From contig NZ_WHTD01000052.1 of assembly GCF_009379765.1 (NCBI RefSeq), positions 1-45,882 on the forward strand: a DNA stretch of 45,882 nt, in the 5' to 3' direction. How positions within the stretch are numbered: position 1 is the first letter of the stretch; the number at the start of each line of letters is the position of its first letter. Of this stretch, positions 1 to 8,429 are shown one piece after another. A program made the position numbers and the translations under genes. The notes under the pieces were generated by a model. The model saw only the letters and a program-made list of their open reading frames with translations, searched no databases and was not told the origin of the DNA. The stretch is from Actinophytocola sp. Its GTDB lineage: Bacteria; Actinomycetota; Actinomycetes; Mycobacteriales; Pseudonocardiaceae.

Positions 1-116
1 CACTAAGCAGCTCACGCTGGCACCGCCATCCAGTGGGCGATGGATCAGTCCCCGCTGGTGCCCTCCGGCCAGGCCGTCGGGGATCGCGGGTCACAATTAG
101 GTCACCAAATGTGACT

Positions 117-275
117 TCGCCTTCGCGACCCGCGAGTCCAACGCTCGCGACCCGCGAGTTCGGACACTCGCCGCGAACGGTGAACTCGCCGATCCCGCAC
201 GTTGACCTTGCGGGTTCAGGGCGTGTGCCGGAGCGGGGGACTCGCGGGTTCTGGGTGTTGGACTCGCGGGATCCC
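117..275. repeat. Intergenic inverted repeat built from CGCGAGT units
   Basis: The motif CGCGACCCGCGAGT occurs at 124-137 and 146-159. Its reverse complement core, ACTCGCGGG, occurs at 240-249 and 262-270. The two halves (about 127-161 and 238-272) can pair as a long imperfect stem with a loop of about 75 nt. No convincing gene was found in 1-321: the short frame reading in from the left edge carries a stop at 4-6. The block lies just beyond the 3' end of the minus-strand hydrolase, so it may act as a terminator or be a copy of a dispersed intergenic repeat. The repeat units are seen; the function is inference. Confidence 0.6.
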
Positions 276-321
276 GCGTCCGGCCGGTGATCAAGAAGGG
301 CGAGCCACGGCCGTCGGTCCG

Positions 322-1749
322 CTACCAGGCGGTCGTCATCGGCACGGCCGGGCAGTGCGTGCCGCGCCTCGGCGGCTCCAGGTCGACCAGGTACCGGCTC
401 GTCGCCGCCAGCGTGCAGGCGCTGCGGTCGATCACCCCGTGTCCCCAGCCCTCGTAGGTGAGCAGCACCCCGCGGGGGATCTGCCGCGTCACGTTCTTCG
501 CCCACGAATAGGCCGTCGCCGGGTCGTGCAGCGAGTTCAGCACCAGGATCGGCGGCGCGCCGTCGATGTCCAGCCGGTGCTGCGGGTTCGGCACCGGCGC
601 CGGCCACGACGCGCACATCGACACCGGCAGCCACGCGAAGTGCGTCCGCAACGTCGGCGCGGAACGCCTCTGCTTCTTCCACAGCGCGAGCCACTCCCGC
701 TCCGACGAGATCGGCATCCGGTGGTCGGCACAGAACGCCGCGAGCGGGAAAGGCGCGACGTCCGCGGTTTCTCGGGCCGCGACCGCCGACCCACCGTCGG
801 CCAGCGACCTCAGGTACGCGGCCGCCTCCGGCCACCGGGGCCCGTAGAAGAAGTTCACCGTCCGGGTGACCAGCTCCATCGGCGCCACCAGCCGCCCGGA
901 CCCGTCCGGCGCGGGCAGCTCACCGGCCACCGACCTCCGGTACAGCGCGTCGTACACCTCGTGGACGTCCCGCCCGTGCAGCACGCAGTCCGCCGACGCC
1001 GAGCACCAGGAGGCGAACTCGTCGAACGTGTCCTGGCCGGTCGCCGCCTCGGTCTCCAGGAACCGCGCCGGCGACAGGCTGTGGTCGAACACGCTGTCCA
1101 GCACCAGTGCCCGCACTCGCGACGGAAACCGCTCCGCGTACATCTGCCCGGCGAGCGTCCCGTACGACCGCCCGTAGAGCGACAGCTGCCGCTCGCCCAG
1201 CGCGGCGCGGATCGCGTCGATGTCGCGCGCGACGCTCACGCTGTCCACGTGGTCGACGAGCGGACCGGTGTGCTCCCGGCAGCTCGCGCCGAGCGCCCGG
1301 CTGTACGCCGACACCTGCGCGAACGTCGCCCCGCCCTCCGGGTTGCCGTCGGGCGGGCTCGCCACGAGGTCCGCGTCGCACACGACCGGGTGGCTGCGGT
1401 TGGTGCCGCGTGGGTCGAAGCTCACCACGTCGAACTTCGCGGCGAGCTCCGCCGGCACCGGCTCCGGTCCGAGCAACCGGTTGACGCCGGAGTCACCCGG
1501 GCCGCCGGGCAGGAAGAACAACGTGCCGATCGGGTTCGCGGCCGCCCTGCGCGCGACGGCGACCTCGATCGAGCCGCGTGACGGTCTTGACCAGTCGATG
1601 GGCACGGTCACCGTGGCGCACTCGACGTCCGCGTTCTCCTGGCACGGCCCCCAGTCCGGCCCGGGCGACGCGACGGCCGTGGCCGTGCCCGCCAGCGTGG
1701 CGCCCACCGCGACGGCGGCGAGCAGCGCGGTTGTTCGGAGCAGTCTCAT
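322..1749 (-). CDS. Secreted alpha/beta hydrolase, TAP-like peptidase family
   Basis: The 475-residue protein has an N-terminal signal peptide (basic MRLLRTT, hydrophobic stretch to about residue 25, ending near AVASPG). An alpha/beta hydrolase core follows: an oxyanion-hole segment FFLPGGPGDSG, the nucleophile elbow GRSYG, and a C-terminal region with an Asp (NSLHDPAT) and a His (GWGHGV) that complete a Ser-Asp-His triad. Length and layout match the Streptomyces tripeptidyl aminopeptidase family with its TAP C-terminal domain, which removes short peptides from protein N termini outside the cell. The ATG is preceded by GGAGGGA at good spacing. It lies downstream of the EphE-like gene on the same strand. 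The exact substrate cannot be read from the sequence. Confidence 0.85.
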   Translation of the reverse strand: MRLLRTTALLAAVAVGATLAGTATAVASPGPDWGPCQENADVECATVTVPIDWSRPSRGSIEVAVARRAAANPIGTLFFLPGGPGDSGVNRLLGPEPVPAELAAKFDVVSFDPRGTNRSHPVVCDADLVASPPDGNPEGGATFAQVSAYSRALGASCREHTGPLVDHVDSVSVARDIDAIRAALGERQLSLYGRSYGTLAGQMYAERFPSRVRALVLDSVFDHSLSPARFLETEAATGQDTFDEFASWCSASADCVLHGRDVHEVYDALYRRSVAGELPAPDGSGRLVAPMELVTRTVNFFYGPRWPEAAAYLRSLADGGSAVAARETADVAPFPLAAFCADHRMPISSEREWLALWKKQRRSAPTLRTHFAWLPVSMCASWPAPVPNPQHRLDIDGAPPILVLNSLHDPATAYSWAKNVTRQIPRGVLLTYEGWGHGVIDRSACTLAATSRYLVDLEPPRRGTHCPAVPMTTAW

Positions 1750-1845
1750 CCGATTCCCTCCGGCATCCCTGTGGATCTCCCGGAGTCGAGTATGGTTCGC
1801 CGCCCCGAGCCGGCGGCTCCGGGAAAACCCTGAGATGGCCCCGAA

Positions 1846-2790
1846 CTACGGGGTCGAGGTGAGGAGCTCGGTGAGCGCGCGGGTGGTCGCCGCGGGCGCT
1901 TCCTGGTGCGGGAAGTGGCCGATCCCGTCCAGCAGCCGGGTGGTGACCCGGCCGTGTGCCCAGCCCGCGGACGCGCGGACGGTGCCCGGCAGGATGCACG
2001 GGTCGGCCGCGCCGGAGAGCTGCAGCACCGGCACGGTGATCTCGCGCTGCATCGCCTCGCTGAACCGCCTGCCCTCGCCGCGCAGCTGTGCGCGGACCGC
2101 CCAGCGGTAGTACTCGAGCGCGCTGTGCGCGGCGCCGCGCACCAGCATGGCCGAACGAAACCGTTCCGCGACGTCGTCGAATCCCGGTTGGACAGTCCAC
2201 TCCGGACCGGACCAGCGGCGCATCAGGGTCTCGACCGTGGCCGCGTCGTCGCGGGTGAGCCAGCGTTCCGGCGCGATCGGCAGCTGCGCGCGGAAGACGT
2301 GGCCCAGCGCGCGGGCCTGGTTGGTGGGCTTGCGGTGCAACGCGGTGCGGCGGATCTCGCGGCGCAGCGCCAGCGGATGCGCGGCCGACACGGAGCTGAC
2401 CGAGCGCACGAGACGCGGGTGCATCGCGGCCACCGTCCACGCGAGCATGCCGCCCCAGGCGTGGCCGACGAGGTGCGCGTTGGGCTCGCCGAGCGCCTTG
2501 ACCAGGCCGCCGACGTCACCGGCGAGCGTCCACGCGTCGTAGCCGCGTGGCGGCTTGTCCGAGTCGCCGTAGCCACGCAGGTCCACCGCCACCGCGCGGA
2601 ACCCGGCGTCGGCGATCGCGGTGAGCTGGTGGCGCCAGGTCCACCAGAACTCGCAGAAGCCGTGCAGCAGCAGGACGAGCGGGCCCTCGCCGGTCTCGGT
2701 GACGTGCAGCCGGATGCCGTTGGCGTGCACGTCCCGGTGCACCCAGGGCCCGTCGATGCGCACGGTCGACGGGTCGGGACGGGGGCGCAC
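1846..2790 (-). CDS. EphE-like alpha/beta hydrolase lacking a nucleophile
   Basis: This 314-residue protein is related to epoxide hydrolases: HGF oxyanion segment near residue 43, the DLRGYGDSDKP motif around residues 70-80, a lid region, and a C-terminal GHFPHQE with the catalytic His. The elbow that should hold the Asp or Ser nucleophile reads GHAWGG (residues 109-114), so the nucleophile position is Ala111; canonical epoxide hydrolases read GHDWGG. The acid (AADPC) and His are kept. Its position next to the holin-fold gene matches M. tuberculosis Rv3669-Rv3670 (EphE). It begins with GTG, 30 bp after the upstream gene ends, so co-transcription is likely. It may be a non-enzymatic or altered hydrolase; family assignment is firm, activity is doubtful. 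Confidence 0.8.
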   Translation of the reverse strand: MRPRPDPSTVRIDGPWVHRDVHANGIRLHVTETGEGPLVLLLHGFCEFWWTWRHQLTAIADAGFRAVAVDLRGYGDSDKPPRGYDAWTLAGDVGGLVKALGEPNAHLVGHAWGGMLAWTVAAMHPRLVRSVSSVSAAHPLALRREIRRTALHRKPTNQARALGHVFRAQLPIAPERWLTRDDAATVETLMRRWSGPEWTVQPGFDDVAERFRSAMLVRGAAHSALEYYRWAVRAQLRGEGRRFSEAMQREITVPVLQLSGAADPCILPGTVRASAGWAHGRVTTRLLDGIGHFPHQEAPAATTRALTELLTSTP

Positions 2791-2820
2791 GGCGGCCGCG
2801 GTGCTCAGCGGACCGGCCGA

Positions 2821-3372
2821 TCAGACACGGCGCACGGCGTCACCCGAGGTCGGCACGGGCGCGGTCTCGGCCTCGCCGTTGTCGCCGCCGTTGTCGCCTC
2901 GGTGTCGCAGGACCGCCGCGGTGTCCTTCACGGTCTCGATCGTCCGTTTCGGCGCCCGCACCGACCTGACCTTGCGCCATCCCCGGAACGCGAAGAACAG
3001 GATCAGGACGAAGATGAAGGCGAAGATCATGAGGAAGCCGAACCACGGGTGGTCCTCGAAGTCGAACATGTCGTTGATGCCCAACCCGAGCGCGATCAGA
3101 CCGAACGGGATGAACAGCAGGAGCAGGACCAGCGCGAGGATGAAGTAGATGCTCCCCGTGAGGCCCTTCTTGACCTCCTTGGTGACCTCCGACCTGGCCA
3201 GCTCGACCTCGGCTCTGACCAGCGTCGACAGGTGGGTGGTCGCGTCCTTGACCAAGTTCCCGATCGACTGGTCGCCCGCGCCGGTCGTCTCGTCGGACAG
3301 CGGGATCGACGGGACCCGCGGCAGCCCCGCTCCGTTGCCGTTGTTGTCGTGCGCACTGGTCACGTGCGCCAT
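2821..3372 (-). CDS. Phage-holin-superfamily membrane protein (Rv3669-like)
   Basis: The protein has 183 residues. The N-terminal part is polar; an amphipathic helix (VKDATTHLSTLVRAEVELA) is followed by two strong hydrophobic segments (about residues 94-118 and 128-148) and a charged C-terminal tail. This is the layout of the actinobacterial holin-like family, formerly DUF1469. Its neighbours, an EphE-like hydrolase downstream and acs farther on, match Rv3669 in mycobacteria. No lysis genes are nearby, so it is a chromosomal membrane protein rather than a phage holin. The function is unknown. The ATG lacks a strong ribosome binding site. Confidence 0.75.
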   Translation of the reverse strand: MAHVTSAHDNNGNGAGLPRVPSIPLSDETTGAGDQSIGNLVKDATTHLSTLVRAEVELARSEVTKEVKKGLTGSIYFILALVLLLLFIPFGLIALGLGINDMFDFEDHPWFGFLMIFAFIFVLILFFAFRGWRKVRSVRAPKRTIETVKDTAAVLRHRGDNGGDNGEAETAPVPTSGDAVRRV

Positions 3373-3409
3373 CGTGCCATGTGCCGATCAAACGAGCTGG
3401 CCGGGCGGG

Positions 3410-4600
3410 TTATTCGGCGGGTTCCTCGCGGGCACGGCCGCGGCGCAGCAGCATCACGGCGGCGAGCAGCGCGGCGATCACCGACGCGACGAGCACCGCG
3501 CCCTTGGCCAGCTCCATGTCCACGCCGTCCAGCGCGAGGTCGGCGAGCAGCAGGCTCACCGTGAACCCGACGCCGCCGAGCATCGCCACCGCGACGAGGT
3601 CCCGCCTGCCGAGCCCGGACGGCATTCTGGCGATCCGCAGGCGGACGGCCAGCAGCGACGAACCGACGATGCCGACGAGCTTGCCGACCACCAGCCCGAG
3701 CATCACCGCGAGCGCGACCCGGTCGGTGAAGAGCTGCCCCAGGGTGTCCGCGGTGACCGGGATGCCGGCCGCGAACAACGCGAACAGCGGTACCACCAAC
3801 CCGGCCGACCACGGCTGCAGCCGGTGCTCGAGCCGCAGGCACGGCGACTCGTCCTCGTCGGGATCCGCCCGCACCCGGGTCAGCAACGCGAGCGCGACAC
3901 CGGCGATCGTCGCGTGCACCCCGCACGCGTGCACCGCCATCCAGGTGCCGAGCGCGATCGGCACGTACAGCCACGCCGTGCGGACCCGCCGGTGCTGCAG
4001 GAACCAGTACAGCGCGAGCAACCCGACCGCGGCCGCCGCGGCGAGCAGGTCGAACGTGCCGGTGAAGACGATCGCGATCAGCAGGATCGCGCCGAGGTCG
4101 TCGACGACCGCGAGGCTCAGCAGGAACACCCGCGCGCTGCTGGGCATACCCGAGCCGGTCAACGCGAGCACGCCGAGCGCGAACGCGATGTCCGTGGCGA
4201 CCGGGATCGCCCACGCGTCGGCGATGCGCGGGTCGCCCCAGCCGACGCCCAGCGCCACGACCACCGGCACGACCATGCCGCCGAGCGCGGCGATCACGGG
4301 CAGCAGCGCGTTGCGCAACCGGGACAGCTCGCCGATCACCAGCTCGCGCTTGAGCTCGAGCCCTGCGACGAAGAAGAACAGTGCGAGCAGGCCGTCCTTG
4401 ACCCAGTCGCCGACGGTGAGGTTCAGGTGCGGCCCCGACGGGCCGAGCTCGGTGTCGCGCAGCGTGCGGTAAGACTCGGACCAGGGGCTGTTGACCCACA
4501 GCAGCGCCACCGCGGTGGCGGCGAGCAGGATCGTGCCACCGACGGTCTCGGTGCGCAGGTACCGGGCGAACTCGCCGACGGCGGGAATGCGTCGGGTCAT
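3410..4600 (-). CDS. nhaA: Na+/H+ antiporter NhaA
   Basis: The 396-residue polytopic protein has clear NhaA signatures: PVATDIAFALGVLAL, carrying the Asp equivalent to E. coli Asp133, and VVDDLGAILLIA, carrying the Asp pair equivalent to Asp163/Asp164 that bind and exchange Na+ and H+. The length matches the family (about 390 residues). The N terminus (RYLRTETVGGTILLAATAVA) aligns with the usual first helix, supporting this ATG start. It exports Na+ in exchange for protons at the cytoplasmic membrane for pH and salt homeostasis. It lies in a minus-strand run with the holin-fold gene downstream and a VIT-family gene upstream. Confidence 0.95.
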   Translation of the reverse strand: MTRRIPAVGEFARYLRTETVGGTILLAATAVALLWVNSPWSESYRTLRDTELGPSGPHLNLTVGDWVKDGLLALFFFVAGLELKRELVIGELSRLRNALLPVIAALGGMVVPVVVALGVGWGDPRIADAWAIPVATDIAFALGVLALTGSGMPSSARVFLLSLAVVDDLGAILLIAIVFTGTFDLLAAAAAVGLLALYWFLQHRRVRTAWLYVPIALGTWMAVHACGVHATIAGVALALLTRVRADPDEDESPCLRLEHRLQPWSAGLVVPLFALFAAGIPVTADTLGQLFTDRVALAVMLGLVVGKLVGIVGSSLLAVRLRIARMPSGLGRRDLVAVAMLGGVGFTVSLLLADLALDGVDMELAKGAVLVASVIAALLAAVMLLRRGRAREEPAE

Positions 4601-4670
4601 GGGCGTCCTTTCGGCATCACGGACTCGATCGTGCTGCCGACCAGACTTCCCGGCGCTCCAAGACCTGATC

Positions 4671-5417
4671 TTAACCCGTTGTGACGCCGAACAGGAGGCC
4701 GACGAGGTAGGTCACGACCATCGTCAGCGCGCCGACCCCGACGTTGCGCGCCACCGCGCGGCCGATCGGCGCGTTGCCCAGCCGCGCGCTGAGCCAGCCG
4801 GTGACCACGAGCCCGACGACCACCGCCGCCGCGCACGCCGACACCCGCAGGCTCACCGGCGGCAGCGCGATCGCGATCAGCGGCAGCAGCCCGCCACAGG
4901 TGAACGCGACGAGCGACGCCCACGCCGCGTGCCACGGGCTCGTGAGCTCGTCCGGGTCGATACCGAGCTCCGCCTCGGCGTGTGCCTCGAGCGCGTCGTA
5001 CTCGGTCAGCTCGCGGGCCACCTCGGCGGCGAGCTCGGGGGAGAGGCCCTTGTCCTCGTAGATCCCGGCGAGCTCGCGCTCCTCGGCCTCGGGCATGGTC
5101 TCGAGCTCGTAGCGTTCGAGGCGAAGCGCGGCCTGCTCGGTGTCGCGCTGGGTGCTGACCGAGACGTACTCGCCGCCGGCCATCGACAGTGCGCCGGCCA
5201 CGAGGCTCGCGACCCCCGCGATCATGATGGCGGTCCGGTCGGTGGTCGCGCCGGCCACCCCGACCACGAGCCCGGCCACCGACACGATGCCGTCGTTGGC
5301 GCCGAGGACCCCTGCGCGCAGCCAGTTCAGCCGCTCGCCGAGGCTGGTGTGATGCGGCTCGCCGGTGTGCGCCGCACCGTGCATATTCGCGGGCTCTTCG
5401 GCACCCAGCTCGGTCAT
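4671..5417 (-). CDS. VIT1/CCC1-family Fe/Mn transporter
   Basis: The 248-residue protein begins HHTSLGERLNWLRAGVLGANDGIVSVAGLVVGVAGA, the typical VIT first-helix motif. SLVAGALSMAGGEYVSVSTQRD follows, then a cytoplasmic Glu-rich segment (about residues 95-155, ERYELETMPEAEERELAGIYEDKG) that binds metal in this family, then three more membrane segments. Members move Fe2+ or Mn2+ by proton exchange across membranes; bacterial copies are thought to export or detoxify these metals. A short gap of about 70 bp separates its start from the divergent gene at 5488, so both promoters lie there. Direct evidence is the motif pattern; metal preference is not resolvable. Confidence 0.9.
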   Translation of the reverse strand: MTELGAEEPANMHGAAHTGEPHHTSLGERLNWLRAGVLGANDGIVSVAGLVVGVAGATTDRTAIMIAGVASLVAGALSMAGGEYVSVSTQRDTEQAALRLERYELETMPEAEERELAGIYEDKGLSPELAAEVARELTEYDALEAHAEAELGIDPDELTSPWHAAWASLVAFTCGGLLPLIAIALPPVSLRVSACAAAVVVGLVVTGWLSARLGNAPIGRAVARNVGVGALTMVVTYLVGLLFGVTTG

Positions 5418-5487
5418 TCGCCCATTGAACTACCGTGCGCAAACTGTGGCAGCATGACTCCAACTGTCACGGCGTCGGGGAGCCTAG

Positions 5488-6249
5488 ATGAAGAAGTGGA
5501 TCTTCTGCCTGGTCGTCGGCCTGGGCCTGCTGGCATTCGGCGCCGCCGTGAACGGCAACGACAAAACGGTCCGCTGCGACGGGCAGCTGATGCAACCCAG
5601 CGATGTGTGCGAGTACCGCACCCGCGGCGGTGACGTCACGTCCAGCGAGACGTACGACGAGGTCAAGGCCGGCAACGAGAGCGCGCGGCGCACCTTCGAC
5701 ACCTGGGGCCGGTGGGCCCTGCTGGGCGGCGGCTTGGCCCTGACCGGCCTGGGCGTGTGGGGCATCGTGCGGACGCGCCGGCGCCGGAAGGCCCAGGATC
5801 CGACCACAGCCGACCTGTTCCTGCAGCAGCAGGCCGCACATTCCGGAGCCGGGTACACACAGCCGCCGCACACGCCGCCACATGGCCAGGACCCGCCGCA
5901 GGCCCAGTACCCACCCCAGGCCGTCCAGCAGCCCGGCCCGCCCGCACAGCAGCCCCGCTACGGGCCGGGGCAGCAGCCTCAGCCCGCACAGCAGGCCCGG
6001 TTCGGGCCGGGGCAGCAGCCTCAGCCCGCACAGCAGGCCCGGTTCGGGCCGGGGCAGCAGCCTCAGCCCGCCCAGGCCGTTCCGCCGTGGCCGCCCCAGC
6101 AGGCGCCCATGCCGCCCGGTCCGCCGCCACCGGTCGGCACACCGGGCTACGGCACCCACCCGTGGGGCTCGGCCCCACCGCCGCCGCCACCTGGACCGCA
6201 CCCCAATTTCGGCCCGGGAGCCGACGAGGACCTCACCGAACGCTACTGA
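5488..6249 (+). CDS. Two-helix membrane protein with Pro/Gln-rich repeat tail
   Basis: The 253-residue protein has a hydrophobic N-terminal segment (residues 4-22), a short loop of about 55 residues with two cysteines (VRCDGQLMQPSDVCEY) that could form a disulfide, a second membrane helix near residues 77-95, then a basic RTRRRRK stop-transfer. About 150 residues rich in Pro, Gln and Gly follow. Three in-frame copies of a 14-residue unit (PAQQARFGPGQQPQ and variants) come from a 42-bp DNA repeat. No enzymatic domain is visible. Family unknown; a role at the cell envelope or as a scaffold is only a guess. The start has GGGGAG just upstream. Confidence 0.7.
   Translation: MKKWIFCLVVGLGLLAFGAAVNGNDKTVRCDGQLMQPSDVCEYRTRGGDVTSSETYDEVKAGNESARRTFDTWGRWALLGGGLALTGLGVWGIVRTRRRRKAQDPTTADLFLQQQAAHSGAGYTQPPHTPPHGQDPPQAQYPPQAVQQPGPPAQQPRYGPGQQPQPAQQARFGPGQQPQPAQQARFGPGQQPQPAQAVPPWPPQQAPMPPGPPPPVGTPGYGTHPWGSAPPPPPPGPHPNFGPGADEDLTERY
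5941..6066 (+). repeat. Three tandem 42-bp units inside a coding gene
   Basis: Units lie at 5941-5982 (variant), 5983-6024 and 6025-6066; the last two are identical. Each encodes 14 residues in frame, so copy number can change without breaking the gene. A partial fourth unit starts at 6067. Confidence 0.9.
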
Positions 6250-6252
6250 CGA

Positions 6253-6296
6253 ACGAACGGCGGCCCCGGCTACAACCAGCCGGGGCCGCCGTTCGT
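6253..6296. terminator. Bidirectional terminator hairpin
   Basis: Perfect 19-bp inverted repeat (6253-6271 pairing with 6278-6296) around a 6-nt loop, lying between two convergent genes that end at 6249 and 6304. There is no T-tract, as is common in actinomycetes. Confidence 0.85.
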
Positions 6297-6303
6297 CACG
6301 GTG

Positions 6304-8295
6304 TCACTCGTCCGAGCCGCCGCCCTTGTTCAGGCCGGCGGAGATCAGGTCCATCACCGCGGAGTCGGCGAGCGTGGTGACGTCGCCGACCTGCCGGTTC
6401 TCCGCCACGTCCCGCAGCAGCCGGCGCATGATCTTGCCCGACCGCGTCTTCGGCAGCTCGGCCACGACCAGGATCTGCCGTGGCTTCGCGATCGGCCCGA
6501 TCTCCTTCGCCACGTGGTCGCGCAGCTTCTTCAGTGCCTCCTCGCCGGACGCCTCGTCGGACGGAACGCCGCCGCGCAGGATCACGAACGCCACGATGCC
6601 CTGCCCGGTGGTCGGGTCGGTGGCGCCCACGACCGCGGCCTCGGCCACCGTCGGGTGCGACACCAGCGCCGACTCGACCTCGGTGGTGGAGATCCGGTGC
6701 CCGGACACGTTCATCACGTCGTCGACCCGGCCGAGCAGCCAGATGTCGCCGTCCGCGTCGTACTTCGCGCCGTCACCGGCGAAGTAGTAGCCCTGGTCGG
6801 CGAAGCGCGCCCAGTAGGTCTCCCGGTACCGCGCCTCGTCGCCCCAGATGCCGCGCAGCATCGCCGGCCACGGCTGGTCGAGCACCAGGTACCCGCCGCC
6901 GCCCTTGCCGACCTCGTTGCCCTGGTCGTCGACGACCTTGGCGGAGATGCCCGGCAGCGGCGTCTGCGCCGATCCCGGCTTGGCAGCGGTCACGCCGGGC
7001 AGCGGGGAGATCATGATCGCGCCGGTCTCGGTCTGCCACCAGGTGTCCACGACCGGCGTCCGGTTGGCGCCGATGTTCTCCCGGTACCAGATCCACGCCT
7101 CCGGGTTGATCGGCTCGCCGACCGACCCGAGCACCCGAAGCGACGACAGGTCGAACTTCGCCGGGATGTCGTTGCCCCACTTCATGAACGTGTGGATCAG
7201 CGTGGGCGCCGTGTAGTAGACCGTCACCCCGTACTTCTGGATGATCTCCCAGTGCCGGCCCTCGTGCGGGGTGTTCGGCGTGCCCTCGTAGACCACCTCC
7301 GTGACGCCGTTGGCGAGCGGCCCGTAGACGATGTAGCTGTGCCCGGTCACCCACCCGATGTCCGCGGTGCACCAGTACACATCCGCGTCCGGCTTCACGT
7401 CGAACACGGTGCGGTGCGTGTACGCGGTCTGGGTGAGGAAGCCGCCCGAGGTGTGCAGGATCCCCTTCGGCCGCCCCGTCGTGCCCGACGTGTACAGGAT
7501 GAACAGCGGGTGCTCGGCGTCGAACGCCTCGGGCTCGTGCGTGTCCGGCTCGTCGTCGACGACGTCGTGCCACCACAGGTCGCGACCCTCGGTCCACTCG
7601 ACGTCGGTGCCGGTGCGGCGCACCACGAGCACGTGCTCGATCGTCGGCGTCCGGGCGACGGCCTCGTCCACCGCGGCCTTGAGCGAGGCCGGCTTGCCGC
7701 GCCGGTACTGGCCGTCCGCGGTGATCACGAGCTTGGCCTGGGCGTCGTCGATGCGCGAGCGCAGCGCCTCGGCGGAGAACCCGCCGAACACGACGCTGTG
7801 CGTGATGCCCAGCCGCGCGCAGGCGAGCATCGAGAAGATCGCCTCGGGCAGCATCGGGAGGTAGATCGCGACCCGGTCGCCGGCCTCGAGGCCCAGCGAG
7901 AGCAGGGCGTTCGCGGTCTTGGCGACCTCACGCTGCAGCTCGGCGTAGGTGATCGTGCGGCCGTCGCCGGGCTCGCCCTCCCAGTGGATGGCCACCCGGT
8001 CGCCGTTGCCGGCCTCGACGTGCCGGTCGACGCAGTTGTAGGCGACGTTGAGCTTCCCGCCGACGAACCACTTCGCGAACGGCGGGTTCGACCAGTCGAG
8101 TACCTGGTCCCAAGGGGTGTCCCAGTGCAGCTGGCCGGCCTGCTCGGCCCAGAACGCGTCCCGATCGGCCTCTGCCTTGTCGTAGAGGTCCGCCTTGGCG
8201 TTGGCCTGCTGGACGAACTCCGCACTCGGCGGGAACGTCCTGCTCTCGGTGAGCAGGTTGTCCAGCGTCGGGCCCCGGCCGGGCTGCTCTGTCAT
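6304..8295 (-). CDS. acs: Acetyl-CoA synthetase
   Basis: The 663-residue AMP-forming acetate-CoA ligase converts acetate, ATP and CoA to acetyl-CoA, AMP and PPi. Visible motifs are the P-loop-like YTSGTTGRPKG, the adenylate motif TWWQTETG, and the C-terminal SGKIMRRLLR with the catalytic Lys that is acetylated to switch the enzyme off in many bacteria. The N-terminal domain ACAS_N (residues about 25-85) and full length match Acs. The ATG at 8295 has GAGGAGG upstream. It is colinear with Rv3667. It ends at a bidirectional terminator shared with the convergent gene. Confidence 0.97.
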   Translation of the reverse strand: MTEQPGRGPTLDNLLTESRTFPPSAEFVQQANAKADLYDKAEADRDAFWAEQAGQLHWDTPWDQVLDWSNPPFAKWFVGGKLNVAYNCVDRHVEAGNGDRVAIHWEGEPGDGRTITYAELQREVAKTANALLSLGLEAGDRVAIYLPMLPEAIFSMLACARLGITHSVVFGGFSAEALRSRIDDAQAKLVITADGQYRRGKPASLKAAVDEAVARTPTIEHVLVVRRTGTDVEWTEGRDLWWHDVVDDEPDTHEPEAFDAEHPLFILYTSGTTGRPKGILHTSGGFLTQTAYTHRTVFDVKPDADVYWCTADIGWVTGHSYIVYGPLANGVTEVVYEGTPNTPHEGRHWEIIQKYGVTVYYTAPTLIHTFMKWGNDIPAKFDLSSLRVLGSVGEPINPEAWIWYRENIGANRTPVVDTWWQTETGAIMISPLPGVTAAKPGSAQTPLPGISAKVVDDQGNEVGKGGGGYLVLDQPWPAMLRGIWGDEARYRETYWARFADQGYYFAGDGAKYDADGDIWLLGRVDDVMNVSGHRISTTEVESALVSHPTVAEAAVVGATDPTTGQGIVAFVILRGGVPSDEASGEEALKKLRDHVAKEIGPIAKPRQILVVAELPKTRSGKIMRRLLRDVAENRQVGDVTTLADSAVMDLISAGLNKGGGSDE

Positions 8296-8429
8296 GATGC
8301 GGATCCTCCTCGACCCAGGGATGAAGTTGCTCGCCCTGTGCTATCACACGCGACGACCGGGCGCATAGAGGTCCAGACCACTGATCGGGACGCCCCACGA
8401 GTGGATGTCACCCGGTAAGGTCCGGTGCC

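Noticed and set aside
6301..8418. 705-codon open frame opposite acs
   Set aside because: Antisense shadow of a strongly conserved enzyme; no domain and biased composition.
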